From Planctomycetota bacterium (GTDB lineage Bacteria; Planctomycetota; UBA1135; UBA2386), in contig JADZDL010000005.1 of NCBI GenBank assembly GCA_020851075.1, forward strand, positions 1 to 36,721: 36,721 nt of DNA, given 5' to 3'. Below are positions 15,123 through 22,974 of this stretch, piece by piece. Below the pieces are notes generated by a model. The model made no database searches and was not told the DNA's origin. It saw only the letters and a program-made list of their open reading frames with translations. The number at the start of each line of letters is the position of its first letter. The stretch's first letter is position 1. The translations under genes and the position numbers were made by a program.

Positions 15123-15211
15123 ATTCTGCTCCAGGTGAAGGACGGACGGTGGCCGGGGCTTGGCGGTCGGGCCGCCGGCAAAAGATCGATGCTACAGGAT
15201 CCGCAGCGTTG

Positions 15212-15240
15212 TTGAAGGGACTGCCTGGGCTCGGAACAAT
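15212..15240 (+). promoter_or_regulatory. Candidate gyrA promoter
   Basis: TTGAAG (15212-15217) and AACAAT (15235-15240) with a 17-nt spacer, 46 nt before the gyrA ATG. The eleven bases CGGAACAATGC covering the -10 (15233-15243) recur exactly at 29960-29970 upstream of the M14 carboxypeptidase gene. Confidence 0.35.
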
Positions 15241-15285
15241 GCTCTTTTCGTCGACGAGTCCATCCGGCCCGACCCTTAGCGCTCC

Positions 15286-17763
15286 ATGACCGATCCGACC
15301 CCGCCCGTTGGCGGCCGCATTACCGATCTCCTGCTCGAACAGGAGATGCGTGAGAGTTACCTGAACTACTCGATGAGCGTGATCTTGAGTCGCGCTCTGC
15401 CCGACGCTCGCGACGGCTTGAAGCCCAGTCAGCGGCGCGTGCTCGTGGCCATGAACGACCTCAACCTGGGGCCGCGCAGCAAGCACCGCAAGTGTGCGAA
15501 GATCTGCGGCGATACCTCGGGTAACTACCACCCGCACGGTGAGTCGGTCGTCTATCCGACCTTGGTCGGCATGGCGCAGCCGTTCAGCACGCGGTATCCG
15601 CTCGTCGACAGCCAGGGTAACTTCGGTGCGATCGACGGTAGCCCGCCTGCCGCGATGCGTTACACCGAGGCGCGCCTCGGCTACCCGGCGATGCACCTGC
15701 TGGAGGATCTCGACAAGGAGACCGTCGACCAGGTCTGGAACTATGACGAGACCAGGAAGCAGCCGGTGGTGCTCCCGGCCCGTTTCCCAGGCCTCATCTG
15801 CAACGGCTCGACCGGCATCGCCGTCGGCATGGCCGCCAGTCTCGCGCCGCACAACCTGCGCGAGGTCGCCGCGGCGATCAACAAGCTGCTCGACAACCCG
15901 GATGTCACCCTCGACGAACTGCTCGAGGTCGTGCAAGGTCCCGACTTCCCGACCGGCGGCATGGTCATGGGCAAGAGCGGGATCCGCAATTCGTACGCCA
16001 GCGGCCGCGGCTCGGTCGTCGTGCGCGCCAAGCACCACGTCGAGGAGAAGCGCGGGCGCAAGATGCTCGTGTTCACCGAGGTGCCGTTCCAGATCAAGAC
16101 CACGACGATCCTGGAGCGCATCGACCACCTCGTGAAGAGTGGCCAGATCGACTCGATCTCGGATGCCAACGACGAGAGTAATGACCGCGTCGGCCTGCGC
16201 CTCGTCGTCGAACTCAAGAAGGGTGTCGAAGACGAGCAGGTGACGCTGAATCAGCTGTTCAAGCTGTCGCCGCTGCAGAGCACGTTCTCGATCATCAATC
16301 TCGCGATTCTCGATGGGCGGCCGCGCACGCTTAGCTTCAAGCAGATGCTCGAGTGCTACCGCGATCACCGCCAGGAAGTGATCCGTCGCCGCACTCGCTA
16401 CCTGCTGCGCAAGGCCGAAGAGCGCATGCACATCTTGGAGGGCCTGCGCCTCGCTGTGCAGAACATCGACGAGATCGTCGAGATCATCAAGAAGTCGGCC
16501 AACACCGACGACGCGCGCCAGCGCTTGATGGCGCGCTTTGGCTTCTCGGACATCCAGGCGCGGGCGATCCTGGACATGCGTCTCGCGCGCCTGACCGGCC
16601 TCGAGATCGAGAAGCTCGAAGGCGAGTACAACGAAGTGCTCGAGAAGATCCTCTACTACAAGTCGATTCTCGCGGACCGCAGCGTGCTGATCGGTCTCAT
16701 GCGTCAGGACCTCGCCGAGATGGTCGAGCAGTACGGCGACAAGCGCCGCACCGTGATCAGCGACGAGGAGGTCGGCAGTTTTGTTGCCGAGGATCTGATC
16801 CCCGTCGAGATGATGGCAGTGACCGTCACGCACGAGGGTTACATCAAGCGCACCGCGCTCGATCAGTACCGGACGCAGGGTCGCGGCGGCAAGGGCGTCA
16901 ACGGCGCCGAGACCAAGGCCGGCGACTTCCTCTGGAACCTGTTCGTCGCCAGCACGCACGACTTCCTCCTGTTCTTCACGGACAAGGGGCGTGTCTACTG
17001 GAAGAAGGTCTACGAGTTGCCGAGTTTCGGCCGCACCGCCAAGGGCCGCGCGCTCGCCAACGTCGTCGAGACGCAGGAAGACGAGAAGATCACGGCGATC
17101 CTGCGCGTCGAGTCGTTCGACGATCGGTTCCTCGTCACCGCGACTCGCAAGGGCCTCATCAAGAAGACGGCGCTCGAGCAATACAGTCGCCCGCGCGCAG
17201 GCGGCATCATCGCCGTCGGTCTCGATGAAGGGGACAGCCTCGTCGGGGTCAACCTGTGTCGGACGGGTCAGAGCATCGTGCTCGGCACCAGCAACGGCAT
17301 GTCGATCCGTTTCGAAGAGAGTGATGCACGCGCGATGGGCCGCAGTGCCGTCGGCGTCTGGGGCATTCGCCTCGACGAGGGTGACGAGGTGCGCGACATG
17401 GTCGTCACCGATGGCACCGGCACGCTGCTCACGATCTGCGAGAACGGCTACGGCAAGCGTACGCCGGTCGAGGAGTACCGTCTGCAGAGCCGCGGCGGCA
17501 AGGGCATCATCGACATCCGCACGAGCGACCGGAACGGCAAGGTGGTGAACCTGCTCGCCGTGAAGGAAGACGACGAGGTCATGATGATCACGAAGGACGG
17601 GCAGATCGTTCGCACGAAGGTGTCGGAGATCAGCGTCATCGGGCGCAACACCCAGGGTGTGCGCTGCATCGCGCTCAACGACGACGACAAGCTCGTGTCC
17701 GTTGCGCGCATTCCAAGCGAAGAGCCCGAAGTCGCCAGCGGCGATTCCGAGCCGAAGAAGTAG
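15286..17763 (+). CDS. gyrA: DNA gyrase subunit A
   Basis: An 825-residue type II topoisomerase subunit that cuts and rejoins DNA so that GyrB can drive negative supercoiling with ATP. The N-terminal winged-helix region carries ESYLNYSMSVILSRALPDARDGL. The catalytic Tyr126 lies in AAMRYTEARL. The GyrA box is QGRGGKG (531-537), a variant of QRRGGKG, and supports gyrase over topoisomerase IV. The C-terminal pinwheel repeats are visible (RPRAGGIIAVGL, SRGGKGIIDIR, GRNTQGVRCIAL), followed by an acidic tail (SEEPEVASGDSEPKK). The quinolone region reads HPHGESVVYP, with Glu86, Ser87 and Pro91 at the E. coli 82, 83 and 87 positions. gyrB is not in this window. Confidence 0.97.
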   Translation: MTDPTPPVGGRITDLLLEQEMRESYLNYSMSVILSRALPDARDGLKPSQRRVLVAMNDLNLGPRSKHRKCAKICGDTSGNYHPHGESVVYPTLVGMAQPFSTRYPLVDSQGNFGAIDGSPPAAMRYTEARLGYPAMHLLEDLDKETVDQVWNYDETRKQPVVLPARFPGLICNGSTGIAVGMAASLAPHNLREVAAAINKLLDNPDVTLDELLEVVQGPDFPTGGMVMGKSGIRNSYASGRGSVVVRAKHHVEEKRGRKMLVFTEVPFQIKTTTILERIDHLVKSGQIDSISDANDESNDRVGLRLVVELKKGVEDEQVTLNQLFKLSPLQSTFSIINLAILDGRPRTLSFKQMLECYRDHRQEVIRRRTRYLLRKAEERMHILEGLRLAVQNIDEIVEIIKKSANTDDARQRLMARFGFSDIQARAILDMRLARLTGLEIEKLEGEYNEVLEKILYYKSILADRSVLIGLMRQDLAEMVEQYGDKRRTVISDEEVGSFVAEDLIPVEMMAVTVTHEGYIKRTALDQYRTQGRGGKGVNGAETKAGDFLWNLFVASTHDFLLFFTDKGRVYWKKVYELPSFGRTAKGRALANVVETQEDEKITAILRVESFDDRFLVTATRKGLIKKTALEQYSRPRAGGIIAVGLDEGDSLVGVNLCRTGQSIVLGTSNGMSIRFEESDARAMGRSAVGVWGIRLDEGDEVRDMVVTDGTGTLLTICENGYGKRTPVEEYRLQSRGGKGIIDIRTSDRNGKVVNLLAVKEDDEVMMITKDGQIVRTKVSEISVIGRNTQGVRCIALNDDDKLVSVARIPSEEPEVASGDSEPKK

Positions 17764-17771
17764 AGATCGAA

Positions 17772-18218
17772 ATGGCAAACTACCTGGCGAAGATCACCAC
17801 GGACATGAAGGCAGCGATGAAGAGCGGCGACAAGCCGCGGCTTGAGGTGCTGCGCATGCTCATCAGCGACCTGAAGAAGAAGGCGATCGACGCCCAGGTC
17901 GATGATCTTCCCGACGAGGAGGAGGCGGCCATCCTGCACCGCGCCGTGAAGACGCGTGCAGACTCGGTATCGCAAGCGCAGGCCGCTGGTCGCGCCGAGA
18001 TCGCTGCGAAGGAGCAGTTCGAGATCGGCGGGATCCAGGCGTATCTGCCGCAGCAGATGTCGGCGGCGGAGATCGCCGACAAGGTCCGCGAGGTTGCCAC
18101 GGCGATCGGCTACGCGGGCGGCAAGGACACCGGGCGCTTCATGAAGGAGTGGCTCGCGAAGTACAAGGGCCTCGCCGACGGCAAACTCGTGCAGGAAGCG
18201 CTGAAGAAGCTGGGTTAA
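17772..18218 (+). CDS. yqeY: GatB/YqeY-domain protein
   Basis: A 148-residue helical protein of the YqeY family, related to the tail domain of the GatB amidotransferase subunit. It starts with LAKITTDMKAAMKSGDKPRLEVLRMLISDLKK and contains EIGGIQAYLPQQMSAAEI and KDTGRFMKEWLAKYKGLADG, all family landmarks. The exact role is not settled; the tRNA-binding GatB tail suggests tRNA-linked work. It begins 8 nt after gyrA and is likely in the same operon. Its TAA stop overlaps the stop of the converging minus-strand gene within one TTAA palindrome. Confidence 0.92.
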   Translation: MANYLAKITTDMKAAMKSGDKPRLEVLRMLISDLKKKAIDAQVDDLPDEEEAAILHRAVKTRADSVSQAQAAGRAEIAAKEQFEIGGIQAYLPQQMSAAEIADKVREVATAIGYAGGKDTGRFMKEWLAKYKGLADGKLVQEALKKLG

Positions 18219-18958
18219 CGAACGTTGATGGCGATGTGCACGAGGTTGCTGCTGCGGCGCAGGTCGATATCCACCTTGGCGCCATCCGGGTTCTGCGGGC
18301 AGTTGGCGAGCGGCACGTTCAGCTCGAAGTCGGTTGGCGTGCCGGTCACGGTCGCGGCGTAATCCGGGGCTGAGAGCGAACCGGTGAGCGAGCTCGAATC
18401 GCCGGTTGGGCGGTCCCGGTGCACCTTGAACACCCAATCCGTGCTGGTCTGCCGCCACTGCACGGTGAGGCCCAGGCTGGCGACGAACGCGAGCGTCTGG
18501 AAGGTGCTCGAAGGCGCTGTGTGTTGCGGCGGCGGCCCTAGCACGACCTTCAAGTTGTCCAGGCCAGCGCGGGCCACACTGGCTTCGAGCCAGCCCGTCT
18601 CAAAGCCAAAGGAGCCGCGGTAGAAGTTCTCGCTGGCGCCCTGGAACGTGGCGTTCGAGAAGAGTCCTTCGCCTTTGCCGCCGTGGCCGGGAATGCCGTC
18701 GAACTCCTGGTACAAGGTCAGTTCGACGGTGCTCACGGGATGACGTGAGTTGGTCGTACTGCGTTGGAACACGACTTCGTGTTCGGCCTTGGTCAGGGAC
18801 GTCGTCACGTTGTCAAACGTGAGGGAAACGCCGGAGGCTCCGGTTGCGATCGACTCTTCGTGCTTCTCGCGCGAGAACGAGATGATCTTTGGCCAGAACA
18901 CCACCAGTGCGGAAAGCGCGAGCACCAGGAGTCCAACTTCGACTGTGGAACGTTTCAT
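18215..18958 (-). CDS. Membrane-anchored protein of unknown function
   Basis: A 247-residue protein with one N-terminal membrane helix (about residues 6-23, VEVGLLVLALSALVVFW) and a long outer beta-rich domain. I recognise no family. The domain includes TFDNVTTSLTKAEHEVVFQR, the glycine run DGIPGHGGKGEG and SVARAGLDNLKVVLGPPP. Its start overlaps the stop of the upstream glycosyltransferase-like gene by ATGA, so the pair are translationally coupled and probably cooperate at the envelope. The frame is open further upstream, but those residues overlap the other gene and look like shadow. Confidence 0.75.
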   Translation of the reverse strand: MKRSTVEVGLLVLALSALVVFWPKIISFSREKHEESIATGASGVSLTFDNVTTSLTKAEHEVVFQRSTTNSRHPVSTVELTLYQEFDGIPGHGGKGEGLFSNATFQGASENFYRGSFGFETGWLEASVARAGLDNLKVVLGPPPQHTAPSSTFQTLAFVASLGLTVQWRQTSTDWVFKVHRDRPTGDSSSLTGSLSAPDYAATVTGTPTDFELNVPLANCPQNPDGAKVDIDLRRSSNLVHIAINVR

Positions 18959-20559
18959 CGGGTTGCCTCGAGTGCGTACGGGGAATTGGCCACAAAGCCG
19001 ATCAGAGGATTGAGCGCCGGTCCGTTCGTGAGCAGTGGGCCAGGGCGGCGGCGATACAGGTCGTCGGGCGTGCCTGGTTTTCCGTCCGGGCCGGCGAGGC
19101 CAAACAGGAACAGTACTTCGAATTGCTCGCCGATCTGTTTGTCGAGCACGATCGAGCTGTAGCGCTGTTGCACCAGAGCTTGCATGAGGCCGTCGCGGAA
19201 ACTCGTGAGCGCTTCGTTGGATTTGCTCGGCAGTTGCGCAAGGCGCGCTGAATCGCCGAGAACTTCGAGATCGAGGCCGCCTTCGGCCCGTTTTGGCAGA
19301 ACCTGAAACAGGTCGAAAATCGCCTGTCCGTGGGCTCCGGTGGCCTTCCCGGCGCTCGCGCTGATACCGCCGTGGCCGAGGATCAGCACGTCGCGCGGTT
19401 GCGCTTTCACGTAGGCGAGCAACTCTTCGTGGGCCTGCTGGTGAGCCGCACTCGGCAGCGCCGTGACGTAGGGATCGCGATGCCACGCGATGGCACCGAG
19501 CACCACGAACTGGAGCACGACGAGACTCGGCACCACGATGCGAGTGATGTTCCCGGCACCGATCACGGCTGCAGGACCGAGCACGCACGCCGCCGCGAAG
19601 CCATACATCATCACGTTGTCGAAGCCGCCGACGTGCATGCGCGAGAACCACGAGGTGACGAGGCCACCGCTGCCGACGGCGGCCAGGAACAGGGCGCTGC
19701 GCCATTCGCCGCCGCGGCATCGTGTGACACAACCGAGCCCGGCGAGGGCAACGAGCGGCAGCATCGGCAGCAGGTCTTCGGTCCAGAAACCGAGTTTGCG
19801 GCTGCCTTCGATGCCGTGATGCCGAGGCATCTCAAACAGATAGAACGTCGACCAACCGTCGCTCGTGAGGTGCAGCACGCCGAGGCTGAGTGCGATCGCG
19901 GCGATGCCCGTGATGCCAAAGCGCAGCGCGTTCTTCCAATCGTGCAGAAGAGCCCCGACTCCGATCGCCGGTAGCCACATCACCGCGGACTGTTTGGCGA
20001 GCACTGCAATGGCGGCGAGCACTCCCGCGAACAACCACCGCCGCGGGCCACCGTGGTGCAGTGCATACGCGCAACCCAACGTGAAGAGCAGGAACAGCGA
20101 GTCGTTCCGCGCGAGGTCGTACCACCAGAACAGCCACCCATACCCAGCGAAGAACAGGCCCGTCGCGGCGAGCGCAGGCGCGAACCGCCCCGTCTCCTTG
20201 CGCACCCAGTGGCCGACCAGCATCGCGGTGCCGACCGTGGCGACGCTGGCGATCAACCGCACCGCGAGCAGTCCGGGGACCCCGAGTTTCATCGCCAGAC
20301 CCGCGATCCAGAACAGCAGCGGCGCGTAGAGAAACGGCACGTGTTCGGGCGTTGGCGCGCAATACAGCGGCAGCCCGTTCGCGATGCGCGAGGCGTGGTC
20401 GACCATCGCGCCTTCCATCCATTCGAGTTCGAACGGATAGGCGAGTCGTTGGCTGGTCAGCAGGAAGAACGCGAGTGTCGACAGTGCGGCCAGGGCCAGC
20501 GAGGCGCCCCAGAGGGCGCGCGACGCGGTGAGCGTGGATTCGGTGGGCGAGGTCGGCAT
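18955..20559 (-). CDS. Multi-pass glycosyltransferase-like protein (GT-C / family 39 type)
   Basis: A 534-residue membrane protein with about ten to eleven helices. It resembles GT-C glycosyltransferases of the dolichyl-phosphate-mannose or ArnT kind, which transfer a sugar from a lipid carrier on the outer face. The first outer loop has the acidic EWMEGAMVDHA, and a second loop reads WYDLARNDSLFLLF, matching the position of the second acidic motif. The C-terminal 170 residues are soluble and predicted to lie outside (ILGHGGISASAGKATGAHG and further). The acceptor is unknown. The ATG at 20559 is 11 nt after a TATGCT element. It is coupled by ATGA to the small membrane protein downstream. Confidence 0.8.
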   Translation of the reverse strand: MPTSPTESTLTASRALWGASLALAALSTLAFFLLTSQRLAYPFELEWMEGAMVDHASRIANGLPLYCAPTPEHVPFLYAPLLFWIAGLAMKLGVPGLLAVRLIASVATVGTAMLVGHWVRKETGRFAPALAATGLFFAGYGWLFWWYDLARNDSLFLLFTLGCAYALHHGGPRRWLFAGVLAAIAVLAKQSAVMWLPAIGVGALLHDWKNALRFGITGIAAIALSLGVLHLTSDGWSTFYLFEMPRHHGIEGSRKLGFWTEDLLPMLPLVALAGLGCVTRCRGGEWRSALFLAAVGSGGLVTSWFSRMHVGGFDNVMMYGFAAACVLGPAAVIGAGNITRIVVPSLVVLQFVVLGAIAWHRDPYVTALPSAAHQQAHEELLAYVKAQPRDVLILGHGGISASAGKATGAHGQAIFDLFQVLPKRAEGGLDLEVLGDSARLAQLPSKSNEALTSFRDGLMQALVQQRYSSIVLDKQIGEQFEVLFLFGLAGPDGKPGTPDDLYRRRPGPLLTNGPALNPLIGFVANSPYALEATR

Positions 20560-20570
20560 CGGGCGGCGAC

Positions 20571-20614
20571 AGCATAGTGTCGACCTGCGCGATGTGCTGC
20601 CGTGCTGCTATGCT
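20571..20614. promoter_or_regulatory. Mirror-image -10 elements of a divergent promoter
   Basis: AGCATAG (20571-20577) and CTATGCT (20608-20614) are an exact inverted repeat. The outward-facing hexamers read TATGCT on each strand: minus 11 nt before the ATG at 20559, plus 10 nt before the ATG at 20625. The arrangement suggests divergent, near-leaderless transcription. Confidence 0.45.
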
Positions 20615-20624
20615 CGGCAAGCTC

Positions 20625-22361
20625 ATGGCTGCGAATTCCGGCAACGTCACCAAGTTCCTGCTGGTGGCCCTGATTCTCTTCCTGCTGGCGCCGATGGTGG
20701 TGATCCTGTGCCTCGGCACACCGCCCGAGCCGGCGCCAGGTGGTGGGGGCCAACCGAATCCGCCCACTACCACCGGTAAGACGGAACCGCAGCCACGGTC
20801 CGAGGTCGTGCCTGCCGCTGGCGCCAGCACGGTTGCCACGCGAGCGCTGGCCGCCGAAGCGCCGTCGACCGAAGGCCTCGCAGAGGCGCCTTCCGCCTGC
20901 TTGCGCGTGGTGGACCATGCGAGTCAGGCGCCGGTGGCCGGGGCAGCTCTGCGGCGTGTGCAGGGTGGTGCCGAGATCGCCTTCACCGACGACCGTGGGC
21001 TCGCCAGCGTGCCGTTGCTGCAGCCGGAGCAGCTCGCGGTTGTCATGGACGGTTACCTGTTGCGCATGGCTCCCACCCAGATCGGTTCCACCGAGGCGCA
21101 GCCGCAGCAGGTGCAACTGGTGCGCGATGTCTGGTCGGTGGTGCGCCGGTTCGAGTTCTTCGATCCGGATGGCCGCAGTGCCAGTGTGGCGTTTGTGCGA
21201 TTCCGGCCGCGCGCGCAGCAGGCGGGCGTTGCGGCGTCGGCGCCGCTGGGGCCATCGGCGGCTGACAAGCTCGTGCAACGCGCCTGGCAGGAACACACGA
21301 TGCTCGGCGGGCTTCCCGTCTGTGCGGACGTGCCCGTGCAGGTCGGGGTCTGGTCGCAAGATCGTGTGCACCGGGTCGCGCATCGCGGCGAAGTGCGTTT
21401 TGCGGCGCCTGGCGAGTTCCTGGCGGAAGTTGCCACCGAATCGGGCCTGGTCGGAACGGCGACGTTCCGGATCGAAACGGCGGCTGCGGGAGCGTCCGCG
21501 CAGACCATCCGCGTCAACCTCGAGCGTGGGGACTTCCTCGCCGGTTCGGTGGTGGCCATTGGCTCGATGCGCCCGGTGGTTGGCGTGCAGATCACACTGC
21601 AAGGTGGTGAACCACTGGGGCTGCTGGCGACGACCGGTGCCGACGGTTCGTTCCGGATTGGCCCGTTGGCGCGCGGTGAAGTCACGCTGCACCTGCGGCA
21701 CGGTGATCACCAACCATTGTCGTGGGGACCCGTGGTCACGAACGGCAACACCCTGCGCATTCCCATGCAGCCGCTGCCGAGCACGACGCTGCGTGGTCGA
21801 GTTCGCGGTCGGCCCGACCAGAAGCCGATTGCCGGCGCGCGGCTCGCCTGGTTGCCGACGGGCGGCAACTCGGTGACGGCGGTCACCGATGCCGACGGCA
21901 CGTTCCAGATCGCGGCGACGGGCGATGCGGCGTCGCGGCTAGCCATCAGCGCCGCCGGGTTCCTCAATTACGCCGAACTCGTGCAGCCGGGGGCACCGTT
22001 CGCCGAATATGACCTGTGGCCAGCCGATCCGGCGGTGCGCCTCGCCAAGGGCATGTCGGCGCGCCTGGTCGGCGTCGTGGTCGACGCGGGTGGCACACCG
22101 CAGCAGCAGGTCGCCGTGCGCTGGATCCCGGATCGGCCCAACGAGGTCGCGGGCGTGGTGGGGCGCCGGATCCTCGAAGGGGGATCCCTGGCGTTGCCGC
22201 TGATCGTCAGCACCGGCGTCGATGGCTCCTTCCAGCTCGAAACCAACCAATTCGGGCCCGGACATCTGGCCCTCGCCGAAGCCGGCCCCTCGGCGGCGGG
22301 CGGCGTCGCGGTGACCGCGGTTGCCGGCAGCACCAAGGACGGCCTTCGGCTGCAACGATGA
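20625..22361 (+). CDS. Membrane-anchored CarboxypepD_reg (transthyretin-like) multidomain protein
   Basis: A protein of 578 residues from the ATG at 20625 (in-frame starts at 20577 and 20610 are alternatives). One membrane helix (about residues 9-31, VTKFLLVALILFLLAPMVVI) is followed by a Pro/Gly/Thr linker. At least four Ig-like transthyretin-fold modules follow, beginning near residues 92, 303, 388 and 480, with the pattern G-x-V, P-V-x-G-x, D-x-x-G-x-F (for example LRGRVRGRPDQKPIAGARL and DADGTFQIAATG). No catalytic domain is present, so a structural, adhesive or scaffold role outside the inner membrane is likely. It ends by overlapping the Nudix gene (ATGA). Confidence 0.8.
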   Translation: MAANSGNVTKFLLVALILFLLAPMVVILCLGTPPEPAPGGGGQPNPPTTTGKTEPQPRSEVVPAAGASTVATRALAAEAPSTEGLAEAPSACLRVVDHASQAPVAGAALRRVQGGAEIAFTDDRGLASVPLLQPEQLAVVMDGYLLRMAPTQIGSTEAQPQQVQLVRDVWSVVRRFEFFDPDGRSASVAFVRFRPRAQQAGVAASAPLGPSAADKLVQRAWQEHTMLGGLPVCADVPVQVGVWSQDRVHRVAHRGEVRFAAPGEFLAEVATESGLVGTATFRIETAAAGASAQTIRVNLERGDFLAGSVVAIGSMRPVVGVQITLQGGEPLGLLATTGADGSFRIGPLARGEVTLHLRHGDHQPLSWGPVVTNGNTLRIPMQPLPSTTLRGRVRGRPDQKPIAGARLAWLPTGGNSVTAVTDADGTFQIAATGDAASRLAISAAGFLNYAELVQPGAPFAEYDLWPADPAVRLAKGMSARLVGVVVDAGGTPQQQVAVRWIPDRPNEVAGVVGRRILEGGSLALPLIVSTGVDGSFQLETNQFGPGHLALAEAGPSAAGGVAVTAVAGSTKDGLRLQR

Positions 22362-22906
22362 CCATCCACGACTGGGAGCGGCTCGGCGACGAGCTTCTGG
22401 TTCGCTACAAGGTCTTCGACGTGCGCAAGTCGCGGCGACGATCGCCGCGAACGGGCGCCGACATCGGCTTCTTCCTCATCGATACGCCCAACTGGGTCAA
22501 CGTCATCGCGATCACGACTGACCAGAAACTCGTGCTGGTGCGGCAGTTCCGGCACGGCAGCGAGCAGGTCTCGCTGGAGATCCCCGGTGGCCTCATCGAT
22601 CCGCACGAAACCGACCCGGCGATGGCCGCGGCGCGCGAATTGCGCGAAGAGACGGGTTTTGAGGCCCAGCACATCGAACTGCTCGGGGTCATGAACCCCA
22701 ACCCGGCCCTGTTCACCAACCGCCTATCCGCGTTTCTGGCCACGGGCTGCCGCCGCGTTGGTGACCTGGCGATGGATCCGGGCGAGGACATCGAGGTCGT
22801 GACCGTGCCGGTAGCCGAGCTCGACGGGCTGATTCGCCGCGGCGAGATCGACCATGCCCTGGTGCTGGCCGCCATCGCGTTCTGGCGGGCCCGGACCGCA
22901 ACATGA
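22358..22906 (+). CDS. Nudix hydrolase, ADP-ribose pyrophosphatase-like
   Basis: A 182-residue enzyme that hydrolyses nucleoside diphosphates linked to another group, most likely ADP-ribose. The Nudix box GGLIDPHETDPAMAAARELREETGF fits Gx5Ex7REUxEExGU. The surrounding strands (KLVLVRQFRHGSEQVSLEIPGG) are those of the ADP-ribose pyrophosphatase group. Its ATG overlaps the stop of the upstream gene by ATGA, an odd pairing of a cytosolic repair-type enzyme with an exported scaffold protein. The large shadow frame over its 5' part is rejected. Confidence 0.92.
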   Translation: MTIHDWERLGDELLVRYKVFDVRKSRRRSPRTGADIGFFLIDTPNWVNVIAITTDQKLVLVRQFRHGSEQVSLEIPGGLIDPHETDPAMAAARELREETGFEAQHIELLGVMNPNPALFTNRLSAFLATGCRRVGDLAMDPGEDIEVVTVPVAELDGLIRRGEIDHALVLAAIAFWRARTAT

Positions 22907-22974
22907 GTTCGTAGCACTCGGCAATTCCTGGCAAGGTTTGGCTACAAGCCACGCTCTAGTCGCGGAGGTATCCC

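Noticed and set aside
13299..15215. Long plus-strand frame opposite mutY and cinA-like genes
   Set aside because: Antisense shadow; mutY and the cinA-like gene have clear catalytic motifs on the minus strand.
14401..17778. Long open frame antisense to gyrA (over 1100 residues)
   Set aside because: It is a GC-rich shadow of gyrA and cinA; its sequence is low in complexity with no domain, and the plus-strand gyrA is unambiguous.
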